Below are positions 1 through 7,601 of a stretch of DNA of 8,380 nt, in pieces. The stretch spans positions 1 through 8,380 of the forward strand of contig CAJOQB010000057.1 in the NCBI GenBank assembly GCA_905236405.1. The letters are read 5' to 3'. The number at the start of each line of letters is the position of its first letter. Position 1 is the stretch's first letter. The position numbers and the translations under genes are program-made. Origin of the DNA: an uncultured Bacteroidales bacterium. Its GTDB lineage: Bacteria; Bacteroidota; Bacteroidia; Bacteroidales; P3. The notes under the pieces were generated by a model. That model had not been told where the DNA came from and did not search any database. It worked only from the letters and a program-made list of their open reading frames with translations.

Positions 1-3000
1 CATTCACCGTGACGGTGAACTCAGCCGTGGCAACGCAGGCACCGGTGGTGCTGGTGGCAGTGACAGTATAGGTGGTGGTAGTGGTGGGGTTCACCGTGAT
101 GCTTTCGGTGGTGGCATTGGTGCTCCAACGATAGGTAGCGGGCACGTTGTTGGCGTCAGCCAGCGTCAGAGTGGTGCTCTGGCCGTAGCAGATGGCGCTG
201 TCGCCGCTGATGGTCAGGGCAGGCACCGGAGTGGTGGTGACAGTAACCATGGCGGGCAGGCTGGTGCAACCGGTGGCCGGGTTGATGGCCACAACACTGT
301 AGGTGTTGCTCTCGTGCGGGTTGACCACACGGGCGGCAACGGTGCTGCTGTCTTCCCACAGGAAGGTGACACCATCAACATTACTACGGGCGTTGATCGT
401 CATGTCGAAGTTGTCGCACATGTCGGCAACCGAAGTGACAGTCCTATTATTATATTGTATAAAGGCAGACGGAGCGGAGTTGACCGTGAGGGCGAGGACA
501 CCCACCGAGTCGGCACCGTAGACACTCTGCAGAGGCACGGTGTAGGTACCGGCAGTGGTGTAGGTCTGGCCATAGAAGTCAAACGTGTCACGCTCGCAGA
601 TGGTAGCGGCGTAGTTCAACTCGTAGGTGGGATGGACAGTAAGGGTGAGGTGACGATAGACGCTGTCGTAACCAGCCACATTGACCACCGGGAAGACGAT
701 GTCTTCCGTCAGGTCGGGAGCGGCCTCCATGGTGGAGTGGTTCGTGTAGGTCTGACCGTTACCGACAGTCCAAGTGTAGGTGCCGTTCACTTCGACAACA
801 TCCTCGATGGGAGTCGGGTTGGCGTTGGGCTGCTCGCAAGTGACGAGGAACTTGAAGCCGGTGTTAGCGAAGGCGTTGTCGACATCGCTCGTGAAGACGA
901 GGGTGACATAACCGCTGTCTTGCCAGAGCTCGCTGTTGGTCATGTAGTCAATACTACCGGCACCGGTGTAGCGGCCAACGAGGTTGTTGGCGTTGACGGC
1001 GCCGCGGTAGACATTGAGGAAGTCGTAGCCGTTCTCTAGGTCATAGTTGCCCTGGATGCGGGCCACATAACCGGCCTGGGCGGGACGCACCACATAGGTG
1101 GCGTTGAGACCGCCGGCGTAGGTACCATTGGTGGTATCGGGCATGATGAACTCGTTGCAGGCAATCACAGTGCCGCCATTGTCAGGCAGAGTGTTCACCT
1201 TCTCGCGCAGCTTGACGGTCAGGTCATCCATATAGATATACTGTGCCGTAGAGGTACTGTGCTCAACCTTGAAGGCCACATAACGGCCAGTGCCGGTGTA
1301 CTCGCTGAAGGAAACCTCGAAGGGCAGCTGGGTGTTAGTGGAGGTGGCATGAACACTCTCAACAACCTCAAAGGTCGAAGCATCGGTCGGGTCGCTCATC
1401 ACACCAACCTGAAGAACAGAATTGACATTGTTGAAGGCGGCATAGAAACTAATCTCGAGAGTATCGAGGTTGAAGCCGAACTCGGGCAGGATAGCAATCT
1501 GGTCACCATTGGTGGTGGCAGTGGGAGCATAGAAGCGCAAACTGTTGGGAGTACTGTGCTTGTAGTAAGCAGAGGCTCCGTTGTAGATGCTGGGCAGACC
1601 CATATAGCTGCTGTTGGTACCAGCGTTGAGGTAGCTCCAGCAGTTGGGCATCACGTGGTTGGCCACGGTGCCGCTGGTGTTGCCAGTGTAGCCGTCGAAG
1701 TTCTCCACGAGGGGCATGTCGGCATACTGCCACACGCCACACTGGGTCGTGCCGGTAGCCACAGCGCTCCAATCGCTATGGTCGGTGGCGTTGCAGATGG
1801 CACGGACATAGAACTCATACTTTCTGGTGTGGTTCAAACCTGTCACCTCGAAGGCGGTGTTGTTGGTGGTTTCCACCTTGGTGCCATAGTACTCGGGATT
1901 GCCAAAGCCTTCAGGACCGTAGCAGACCTCCCAGCGTGTAGCAGCGGTGGGGGCAAGCGAATCGTTGGCCCACCTGAGGGTGGCGGTGGTCTGCGTGGTA
2001 CCGGTGACAGTCAGGTCGACGGGGACCCAGCAGGTGGGATAGGTGGTGAAGCTGGCCTTGGTCCAATTGCTATAGTCGTCGTTGTCGGCATCGCAGACGG
2101 TGCGGACATAGACGTCATAGTTGGTATTGGCGGCCAGGTCGGCATTAATAATATATGTATTTACATTATTAAGAGCGGGGACAAGCACACCCTGGGTTTC
2201 GGGAATGAAGCCCTCGAGACCGTACTTCAGCTCGTAGTTGTTCACCACGGGACGCAGGTCGGTACGAGGAGTCCAGCTCACAGTCACCACGTTGGCAGGA
2301 GTGATGCTGGTGCTTACACTTGCAGGAGCGAAGCAGGTCACGCTGGTGTTACAAGGACGGATGAAGGTAATATCAGAACGCAGATAAGTGCGACCGCTGG
2401 CAGTACCCGACACCTGTTCGGTGGTGTAGGGGTTGCTGTCCTTACGCAGATACATGCAGCGATAGACGGGACTGGTGGTGGTGCTCACCGAATAGAAACC
2501 AGAAGTGCTTTGAGAAACACCATTGGGCTGGTTCATAAAGTCGGTGACAACGATGTTGCTAACACCGTCCCAAACGAAGGTGCTTTGGAGGGCATACTCA
2601 ACAGTGCCAGAGGTGTTCAGCGGGTGAGGAGCGGTGGCATAAACCAGCTGCTGCTCACTCAGAGGTATCCATGCAGTAGTGCTCTCGAAGGAGGACTGCT
2701 CGGTCTGACCCATATAGATGGTAAACTCCTTGGCATAGGAAGAATTGTTTGTCCAGGTGAAGGTAATGGCCTCAATTTCGCCAGCCTGCAGACCAGCAGC
2801 AGTTAACTCTTCAGCGGTATAAATCTGCTGGCAGTAGCTGTTACCATAGTTACCATACAGGGCAGGACCATAAGTGCTGCTGTTACCTGCTTCACCAATG
2901 GTAGCGCTGCCGCCATCAGGACACTTGGTGCGGAAGCTGGCAACGGCACTCCAACCGCTTTCGTCGGTGGCAGTGCAGTTGGCCTTCACATAAACATCGT

Positions 3001-6000
3001 AGTAGGCATAGGGATCCAGGCCAGTGAGTTCACTGTTGGTGGCAGTGCAAGCCACCTCGGTGCCCTCCATATCGGGATCAAAGCCGGCGGGGCCATACTT
3101 CAGCGTCCAGGCGGTGGCAACACCTGCCTCGGTCCAGCTAATCATAGCGGTGCTGTTGGTCACGTCGCTGGCTACGACATTGGTCGGGGCAACGCAGGTG
3201 GGAGTAGCGAAGCTGTACACATCGCTCCAGGGGCTCTCGTCGAGCATCGGGCTGGTGGCGCAGGTAGCCTTGACATATACATAATAGGTAGTACCGGCCA
3301 CAAGACCCGTGAGCTGTGCAGCAGCACCGGCAGTACCCTGAACGGTCAGTTCGGTGTAGTCAGTGGCGGCGGCGGTAGCGGGGTTGAAGTCGGTGGCAGC
3401 ATAACGCACCGTCCAGGTCTGCGGCACATCGCCGGGCTGACGCCAGGTGAGATCGGCAGAGTTGTAGGCGATGTTGCTGGCGCCGTAAGTACCGTCGATA
3501 ATCGGGGTCTTACAGTTGGGAATGAACGGAGTGGCGAAGCTGTAGCGCACCATGCGGCCGTTCACACCGGAGCAGATAGCATAGACATAGACATCATAAT
3601 TGGTCAGCTGGGTGAGACCGCTAATGGTGTAGTTATTGGCGTTGATGGGGCTGACGGTAGTACCGGCAGTGGCGGGATCAAAGCCCTGGGGACCCCAGAT
3701 GAGGCCGTAGGTGGGATTGCTCTCGCCGTTGACATCGGTGAAGGTCAGCGTGGCGGCATACTCGGTCTCGGAGAGAGCGATGGCCACAGAAGGAGCGTTG
3801 CAAGCACCGCTGTCGCAGGGAATAGAGAAAACCATCTCACTGCGATAAAGCGGACGAATGCTAGCCGTGGGAGGATTCAGAGGATCAGGGTTGGTACCAT
3901 CGTTACGATAGGCCAAAGCCTTATAAGTATCAGTTGATCTGGTATAAAATTTATAACTACTGCCATCGTATCCATTCGAGTTATCGTCAATAGCAATAAC
4001 AAGGTTATCTGTGCCATTGTATGCGAACGGGGTGTCAAAGACAAACTCGTTCCAGCCTTGAGAACAGACAAACGCACCAGTATAAACAGAAGTCAACGTG
4101 CTGCCGTCTACCCAATCGGTGGTCGAAGCGAACTCCGACTTGGTAGTATGTCCAAGATAAATTGTGACATTGACTTTCTTGGCAGCAGACATAGGTGTAG
4201 CATAGGCATAATTGAATTTAATACTACTCAGTGTTTTAGCACCGCCCATTTCTTCAGCAGTAATGATTTGCTGTGTATAAGAATACTTATAGTAATCGTC
4301 CAATGGGAGATAGCTGTTCTGAGCCTGTGTTCCTGATGTCAGCTCAACATCGCCGCCATTCTGGCAACCGGTTTTGAAGCTCTGAACGTTGCTCCATACG
4401 CTGGTGTCGCCGTCGCTGCAGATGCCGCGGACGTAGGCGTCATAGTTGGTGGTGACATAGAGGTAATCGAGGGTGATGCTGTTGGTGGTCACGATGGTGC
4501 TGCGGCCCTCGGTGGCGGGGTCGAAGCCGGTAGGACCAACCTTCACTTCATACTTATAGGTGGAGTTACCTGTCCATTCCAAAGTGGCACCGGTGGCGGT
4601 AACCACGGGCGAACCATTCCAAGTCGGCTTGAAGCAGGTGGGAACCGCCTCGACAACAATATTGTCGATACCGCAATAAGTTGTTGTACCATAGTTATAG
4701 GTACAGGGACCCATGGCATACTTGAATGCCAAACGGGCACCGGCGGGGATACTGCTGCTATAATTAGCAAGAATCAAACCGTCAACCGTCTGCGTAGCAG
4801 CATTAGGAGTAAACGATGTAAGAGCAGTGAAATCGGAGGTGTCATTGACAATATAGCCCAAGTAAAGCGTCGGAGTAGCATAAGTGGTGGTCGTCGATTT
4901 ATAGTTGAAGGAGACCATCACATTGCTCAATGCAGTGGTGAACTTGGGGAAGATAGCATACTTCACATCTCCACGGGCAGCCTTATAGTTCTGGTAGGTT
5001 GTACTTGCACTGGAAGCGCAACCATACACAGGCATGCACAAGTAGTTATCGTAAGCTACCATAGAGCCATAGCTGGTGGTTCCTGTGGAATATTTCACAC
5101 CGCCAAAGTAGGCAGAGGAACCTGACGTCTCAGCGGTATTCGTACCGTTGGAGAGGTATAACCAGCAGGTGGGAATGACACCGGGACCATAGTAAGGATA
5201 GGTAGAAGTCACAGTGTAGTCAGTGAAGTCCTCGCTGTATGGCAGTGCCAAGGGAGCGCAGGCGGTGGTGAAGGTGGTGACACCCGACCATTCGCTGGTC
5301 TCGTTGGTGGCGCTGCAATGGGCGCGCACATACACGTCATAATCAGTGTTGGACTCCCAGCCAGTGAGGGTATAGGAGGTACCAGTCAGGTTGCTGACCA
5401 GCGTACCTTCAGTAGCGGGGTCGAAGCCGGTAACGCCCCAGATAAGGTCATAGCCGGTGGCGTTGTTGCTGGCAGTCCAAGTGATAATGCCTTCAGGATC
5501 GGCCGCGGGAGCAGCAGGATTGGGGCAGGTCGGAGTGAAGCAGGATACACCGCTGTAGACAATCATGCCGTCGCTCACATCTGACTCCTGCATGGAGACA
5601 ACCACCTCGTTGTCGTGGTTGGTGATGGTGAAGCTATTCTCGCCATACTGGCTGCCGCCGTTCCAATGCCAAACATAGTAGAACGAAGTGCCCGGGCAGA
5701 GATAAACGGTCTGACTTCCGGAAGCGCCGCTGCTGAGCGTAATCTGCTCCTGAAGCGTACCGTTCACATAAAGGTCGAGGGTGTGATCCTCCCAGCCGTC
5801 GCCATAGCTGTCGGCCATGTCGATAACATGGGTGCAGCTACCCATACAGGGGGTAGTGAAGGTGGCGGGGCCAATCCACTCGGTCACCTCGCTGGTAGCG
5901 CTGCAATGGGCGCGGAGGTAGACGTCATAGGTGGTGGTGGAGGCCAGGCCCGTGAGGGTAGTGGTAAGGGTGGTCAAGCCATTGACGGCAGTACCCGCGC

Positions 6001-7411
6001 TGGCGGAATTGAAGCCGGTGGGACCCCAGAGAATGTCATAGGTGGTAGCGTTGTTCGAAGCCGTCCAAGTGACGACACCTTCAGTGGTGACCGAAGGAGC
6101 GGCAGGATTGGGGCAGGTGGGGATATTCTCGCAAGTGGCCATAACGGCGAAGCCTTCGTACTGGCCGCTGCCATCGGAGGTGAAGACTAGGGTCAAAGGA
6201 CCATTGTCACCGGCGATGTCGATAGTGCCTTGGCCATGGAAAGTGGCAAGCAGTGGAGCTGTGGTGATGTCGGTACCGTCAAAGATGTAGAGGTAGTCCC
6301 AACCACTCTCGGTGTTGTAACTACCCGTTAGGCGGATGCGTTTGCCGGCGGTAGCGGGATTGATGACGAGGGTGTCATTGGCGCTGTTGCCGTAAACATC
6401 CTCGGCACCACCGTTGTCATAGATCATAGCGCTACAGGTGGTCAGCGTGGTCTGTTCGCCCATGTTGACGATGGTGCCGGGCATAAAGCTGCTCTTCTCG
6501 GCCCAAGCCGAGGGAGTGCCGCCACAAACGGCGCGAACCGTCCAATAATAGGTGGTGAAGTTGGTGAGACCGGTGAGGGTCTTGGTGGTAGTGTTGGAGG
6601 TCACCTGGGTGCCTTCCGTTAAAGGATCGAAGTTGGCATTGGTGCTGTACTTGATCTGGAAGGAGGTGGAACGGGAATCCCAAGAGAGGGTGGCACCACC
6701 GTCGGTGCTGGTGGCTGCCAAAGTATTAGGCTTCACGCAGGCAGGCTGGGTGAAGGTGTAAACCAAACCCTGGTTGGTGGAAGTGTTGAATTCAGGGCAG
6801 TTGTTGGAAGAGAGAGTGCGGGTGGTGAGACCCGAGGTGTAGCGTGTGATGTCGCTCCAATCGGAGCCGCCAACGCGGAAGATATCCACGTCGGACGACA
6901 TCATTCCCACCAGGACATTGATGCTGCTGCTGATGGTCATGGGGCCATAGCAAAATTCAATGTCGCCCGTGGGGTAGAGCTTCAGCTGGAAGCTGTAGCT
7001 GTTGGTGCCACTGACGACCTTGCGCCACTCCACCACGAGCTGCTGAGCACTGCTCTTGGTGTAGACGGAGCTGGCCGTCGTGGTGTAGCCGCCGTCAAGG
7101 TAGAGCGGAGCAATCCGGGAGCCTGTGAGACTCACGAACTCGGCGCTACCGTCGTTGTGGACACGCAGCATACTGCCTGCGGTAATCTGGGTTTCCCCAA
7201 AATACATTGCAAACGGCATCGCAACATCCACGTAACCGGCAGACTGATTGCTGGCAGACCAGGCTGTTGCGCCTGTTGTACCAGCCACTGTGCTGTAGGT
7301 GGCGGTATTGACCGAATAGTCATACTCGCTCACCTGCGCGTTCTGTCCCATTGTGACGCATGGCACAAAAAGTAGCGCCAGCATCACAAAAAGTCGTAGA
7401 AACTTTTGCAT
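1..7411 (-). CDS. Giant secreted multidomain FN3/CUB/adhesin-type surface protein, 3' end outside window
   Basis: One reading frame runs without a stop from an ATG at 7411 to the left edge: 2470 complete codons plus one base. It opens with a signal peptide, followed by a beta-rich region (residues 24-224). FN3-like repeats begin near residues 225, 433, 629, 926, 1204, 1300, 1406, 1693 and 1794. Inserted between them are CUB-like domains (326-427, 2085-2192), a DSYGDGW module (522-624), adhesin/MAM-like modules (718-922, 1891-2069) and two related modules (1016-1199, 1497-1687). Ig-like domains follow from about 2312. No catalytic motif is visible. Proteins of this build in Bacteroidota are usually surface adhesins, matrix or glycan-binding proteins exported by the type IX system; here that is inference, because the diagnostic C-terminal domain lies outside the window. 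The start at 7411 is preferred because the signal peptide begins there; an in-frame ATG at 7453 would add 14 polar residues. The exact ligand is unknown. Confidence 0.95.
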   Translation of the reverse strand, partial: MQKFLRLFVMLALLFVPCVTMGQNAQVSEYDYSVNTATYSTVAGTTGATAWSASNQSAGYVDVAMPFAMYFGETQITAGSMLRVHNDGSAEFVSLTGSRIAPLYLDGGYTTTASSVYTKSSAQQLVVEWRKVVSGTNSYSFQLKLYPTGDIEFCYGPMTISSSINVLVGMMSSDVDIFRVGGSDWSDITRYTSGLTTRTLSSNNCPEFNTSTNQGLVYTFTQPACVKPNTLAATSTDGGATLSWDSRSTSFQIKYSTNANFDPLTEGTQVTSNTTTKTLTGLTNFTTYYWTVRAVCGGTPSAWAEKSSFMPGTIVNMGEQTTLTTCSAMIYDNGGAEDVYGNSANDTLVINPATAGKRIRLTGSYNTESGWDYLYIFDGTDITTAPLLATFHGQGTIDIAGDNGPLTLVFTSDGSGQYEGFAVMATCENIPTCPNPAAPSVTTEGVVTWTASNNATTYDILWGPTGFNSASAGTAVNGLTTLTTTLTGLASTTTYDVYLRAHCSATSEVTEWIGPATFTTPCMGSCTHVIDMADSYGDGWEDHTLDLYVNGTLQEQITLSSGASGSQTVYLCPGTSFYYVWHWNGGSQYGENSFTITNHDNEVVVSMQESDVSDGMIVYSGVSCFTPTCPNPAAPAADPEGIITWTASNNATGYDLIWGVTGFDPATEGTLVSNLTGTSYTLTGWESNTDYDVYVRAHCSATNETSEWSGVTTFTTACAPLALPYSEDFTDYTVTSTYPYYGPGVIPTCWLYLSNGTNTAETSGSSAYFGGVKYSTGTTSYGSMVAYDNYLCMPVYGCASSASTTYQNYKAARGDVKYAIFPKFTTALSNVMVSFNYKSTTTTYATPTLYLGYIVNDTSDFTALTSFTPNAATQTVDGLILANYSSSIPAGARLAFKYAMGPCTYNYGTTTYCGIDNIVVEAVPTCFKPTWNGSPVVTATGATLEWTGNSTYKYEVKVGPTGFDPATEGRSTIVTTNSITLDYLYVTTNYDAYVRGICSDGDTSVWSNVQSFKTGCQNGGDVELTSGTQAQNSYLPLDDYYKYSYTQQIITAEEMGGAKTLSSIKFNYAYATPMSAAKKVNVTIYLGHTTKSEFASTTDWVDGSTLTSVYTGAFVCSQGWNEFVFDTPFAYNGTDNLVIAIDDNSNGYDGSSYKFYTRSTDTYKALAYRNDGTNPDPLNPPTASIRPLYRSEMVFSIPCDSGACNAPSVAIALSETEYAATLTFTDVNGESNPTYGLIWGPQGFDPATAGTTVSPINANNYTISGLTQLTNYDVYVYAICSGVNGRMVRYSFATPFIPNCKTPIIDGTYGASNIAYNSADLTWRQPGDVPQTWTVRYAATDFNPATAAATDYTELTVQGTAGAAAQLTGLVAGTTYYVYVKATCATSPMLDESPWSDVYSFATPTCVAPTNVVASDVTNSTAMISWTEAGVATAWTLKYGPAGFDPDMEGTEVACTATNSELTGLDPYAYYDVYVKANCTATDESGWSAVASFRTKCPDGGSATIGEAGNSSTYGPALYGNYGNSYCQQIYTAEELTAAGLQAGEIEAITFTWTNNSSYAKEFTIYMGQTEQSSFESTTAWIPLSEQQLVYATAPHPLNTSGTVEYALQSTFVWDGVSNIVVTDFMNQPNGVSQSTSGFYSVSTTTSPVYRCMYLRKDSNPYTTEQVSGTASGRTYLRSDITFIRPCNTSVTCFAPASVSTSITPANVVTVSWTPRTDLRPVVNNYELKYGLEGFIPETQGVLVPALNNVNTYIINADLAANTNYDVYVRTVCDADNDDYSNWTKASFTTYPTCWVPVDLTVTGTTQTTATLRWANDSLAPTAATRWEVCYGPEGFGNPEYYGTKVETTNNTAFEVTGLNHTRKYEFYVRAICNATDHSDWSAVATGTTQCGVWQYADMPLVENFDGYTGNTSGTVANHVMPNCWSYLNAGTNSSYMGLPSIYNGASAYYKHSTPNSLRFYAPTATTNGDQIAILPEFGFNLDTLEISFYAAFNNVNSVLQVGVMSDPTDASTFEVVESVHATSTNTQLPFEVSFSEYTGTGRYVAFKVEHSTSTAQYIYMDDLTVKLREKVNTLPDNGGTVIACNEFIMPDTTNGTYAGGLNATYVVRPAQAGYVARIQGNYDLENGYDFLNVYRGAVNANNLVGRYTGAGSIDYMTNSELWQDSGYVTLVFTSDVDNAFANTGFKFLVTCEQPNANPTPIEDVVEVNGTYTWTVGNGQTYTNHSTMEAAPDLTEDIVFPVVNVAGYDSVYRHLTLTVHPTYELNYAATICERDTFDFYGQTYTTAGTYTVPLQSVYGADSVGVLALTVNSAPSAFIQYNNRTVTSVADMCDNFDMTINARSNVDGVTFLWEDSSTVAARVVNPHESNTYSVVAINPATGCTSLPAMVTVTTTPVPALTISGDSAICYGQSTTLTLADANNVPATYRWSTNATTESITVNPTTTTTYTVTATSTTGACVATAEFTVTVN
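2..820 (-). other. DSV-type linker and Ig-like domains at the visible C-terminal end (residues 2198-2470)
   Basis: Residues 2198-2311 contain paired motifs of the kind YDSVYRHLTLTVHP and FDFYGQTYTTAGTYTVPL, the second followed by GADSVGVLALTVN. These are typical of long repetitive Bacteroidota surface proteins. From residue 2312 come two Ig-like units: one with FLWEDSSTVAARVVNP and NTYSVVAINPATGC, and one with ICYGQSTTLTL (C2408), YRWSTNATTESITVNP and TTYTVTATSTTGAC. The second unit is still running at position 1, so more repeats or a sorting domain probably lie beyond the edge. Confidence 0.7.
836..1159 (-). other. CUB-like domain 2 (residues 2085-2192)
   Basis: Bounded by C2085 and C2192. 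It has TYVVRPAQAGYVARIQGNY, then NGYDFLNVYRG (D2130) and later YVTLVFTSDVDNAFANTGFKF. These match the first CUB-like domain in order and spacing, including the hydrophobic strand before FTSD. The family is known for binding protein or carbohydrate partners. Confidence 0.7.
1205..1741 (-). other. Cleaved-adhesin/MAM-like module 2 (residues 1891-2069)
   Basis: It follows the ninth FN3 repeat. It begins near CGVWQYADMPLVENFDGY, carries VMPNCWSYLNAG and SLRFYAP, has a hydrophobic core strand LEISFYAAF and ends with YIYMDDLTVKL. The E-N-F-D start, P-x-C-W block and M-D-D-L-T-V end match the first module in order, so the two are probably paralogous domains. The function is probably ligand binding. 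Confidence 0.65.
2351..2923 (-). other. Unnamed 'QQI-TAEE' module, copy 2 (residues 1497-1687)
   Basis: It follows FN3 repeat 7 and matches copy 1 landmark by landmark: C1497-PDGG, YGNSYCQQIYTAEEL (Q1528, Q1529), IEAITFTWTNN, EFTIYMGQTEQSSF, TTAWIPLSEQQLVYAT, LQSTFVWDGVSNIVVTDF, YLRSDITFIRPC. The two are diverged paralogous modules in one protein. The acidic AIDDN loop of copy 1 is replaced by TDFMN here, so the binding properties may differ. Confidence 0.6.
3815..4366 (-). other. Unnamed 'QQI-TAEE' module, copy 1 (residues 1016-1199)
   Basis: This module lies between FN3 repeats 4 and 5. Landmarks in order are C1016-QNGG, YYKYSYTQQIITAEEMGG (Q1047, Q1048), LSSIKFNYAYA, VNVTIYLGHTTKSEF, TDWVDGSTLTSVYTG, FDTPFAYNGTDNLVIAIDDN and RPLYRSEMVFSIPC. 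Modules of this type are frequent in large secreted Bacteroidota proteins, but I cannot give a firm family name or ligand. It is a probable beta-sandwich. Its codons are more A/T-ended than in the FN3 repeats. Confidence 0.6.
4646..5260 (-). other. Cleaved-adhesin/MAM-like module 1 (residues 718-922)
   Basis: It opens with CAPLALPYSEDF and closes with YCGIDNIVVEA, which match the start and end of the cleaved-adhesin family (jelly-roll domains related to gingipain adhesin domains and MAM). Between them lie VIPTCWLYLSNGT, the hydrophobic MVSFNYKS strand and LAFKYAMG. Its codons are more A/T-ended than those of the flanking FN3 repeats. A binding role is inferred from the family. Confidence 0.65.
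5540..5848 (-). other. DSYGDGW module between FN3 repeats 2 and 3 (residues 522-624)
   Basis: A module of about 100 residues has Cys522, Cys526 and Cys624 at its borders and the motif D534-S-Y-G-D-G-W540, then LDLYVNGTLQEQITLSSG, an aromatic stretch (FYYVWHWNGG) and NSFTITNHDNEVVV. The DSYGDGW loop, rich in Asp and Gly, is known from secreted Bacteroidota proteins and may bind calcium; that role is inferred. It is a beta-sandwich candidate with no visible active site. Confidence 0.6.
6131..6436 (-). other. CUB-like domain 1 (residues 326-427)
   Basis: This module sits between FN3 repeats 1 and 2. It begins and ends with Cys (C326, C427) and carries the CUB-type core: DTLVINP, then I-R-L-T-G-S-Y-N-T-E-S-G-W-D-Y-L-Y-I-F-D-G (W371, D372), then PLTLVFTSDGSGQYEGFAV. 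The acidic D-x-L-x-I-x-D-G loop resembles calcium-binding CUB sites. CUB-like domains in Bacteroidota secreted proteins mediate protein or glycan binding. Confidence 0.75.
6740..7342 (-). other. N-terminal beta-rich region of the giant protein (residues 24-224)
   Basis: About 200 residues without a domain I can name. It alternates short hydrophobic strands with Ser/Thr/Gly turns, including VEWRKVVSG, FQLKLYPTGDIEFCYG and a closing NNCPEFN-to-VYTFTQP stretch just before the first FN3 repeat. The 'FQLKLYPTGDIEFCYG' type of strand pair is common in N-terminal regions of large secreted Bacteroidota proteins. It is probably a jelly-roll or beta-sandwich domain; its role is unknown. Confidence 0.5.
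7346..7411 (-). other. N-terminal signal peptide (residues 1-22)
   Basis: The protein starts MQKFLRLFVMLALL: a short basic n-region (K3, R6), then a Leu/Val/Phe-rich core, then P17-C18-V19-T20-M21-G22 before Q23. A signal peptidase I cut after G22, leaving Gln at the mature N-terminus, would be typical for Bacteroidota. Cys18 is not in a good lipobox because Pro precedes it, so a lipoprotein is unlikely. This supports Sec export to the periplasm and beyond. Confidence 0.88.
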
Positions 7412-7597
7412 AATGTTTGTTGTTTGTTGGTTAATATTAGGTGAATTGTACATTTTGTTTTCGATATCTTGTCTGTTTGATTACTTTGTTTATTCTGTCG
7501 TTATCTGCGCGTGCGAGTTATTTATACTATTATTACTATCTTGTTTATATTTAATATATTACAAAATCATTCCTTGCCTATATACACTAAGCAAGAT
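7412..7597 (-). promoter_or_regulatory. AT-rich 5' leader with A-rich, SD-less translation start
   Basis: The last 40 bases before the ATG are rich in A and contain AACAAACAACAAAC, with no Shine-Dalgarno-like purine block. This is the usual Bacteroidota initiation context. A second in-frame ATG sits at 7453, and an in-frame TAA at 7481-7483 closes the frame further upstream. I see no known riboswitch or strong hairpin in the leader. Leader length rests on the inferred promoter. Confidence 0.5.
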
Positions 7598-7601
7598 TTT
7601 G

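Larger units (their letters stand above)
1742..6739 (-). repeat. Nine FN3-like repeats in the giant protein, interleaved with other modules
   Basis: Nine repeats of about 86-105 residues span residues 225-310, 433-521, 629-717, 926-1015, 1204-1295, 1300-1404, 1406-1496, 1693-1792 and 1794-1890. Each starts with Cys-x-x-Pro (CVKP, CPNP, CPNP, CFKP, CNAP, CKTP, CVAP, CFAP, CWVP). Most carry a mid-domain motif like GP-x-GFDPATEGT, then a strand of type TNYDVYVRA-x-C. Most end with a Trp-Ser-like motif and F-x-T. The layout (TW near the start, Y-x-V-x-V-R-A late) is that of fibronectin type III domains. The two Cys per repeat suggest one disulfide per domain. Such repeats usually act as spacers or binding modules. 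Confidence 0.88.

Noticed and set aside
1259..2806. 515-codon plus-strand reading frame
   Set aside because: Its codons are exactly in register with the minus-strand gene, so its stops would correspond to TTA, CTA and TCA codons there, which are rare in the gene. It has no initiation context, and its Gly/Val-rich translation shows no known fold. It is an antisense shadow; the same holds for the plus-strand frames at 314-1039, 5318-5584 and 5615-6190.
7357..7363. Lipoprotein signal at Cys18 of the giant protein
   Set aside because: Pro at -1 and the absence of a Gly/Ala/Ser before Cys do not fit a lipobox; a signal peptidase I site after Gly22 fits better.
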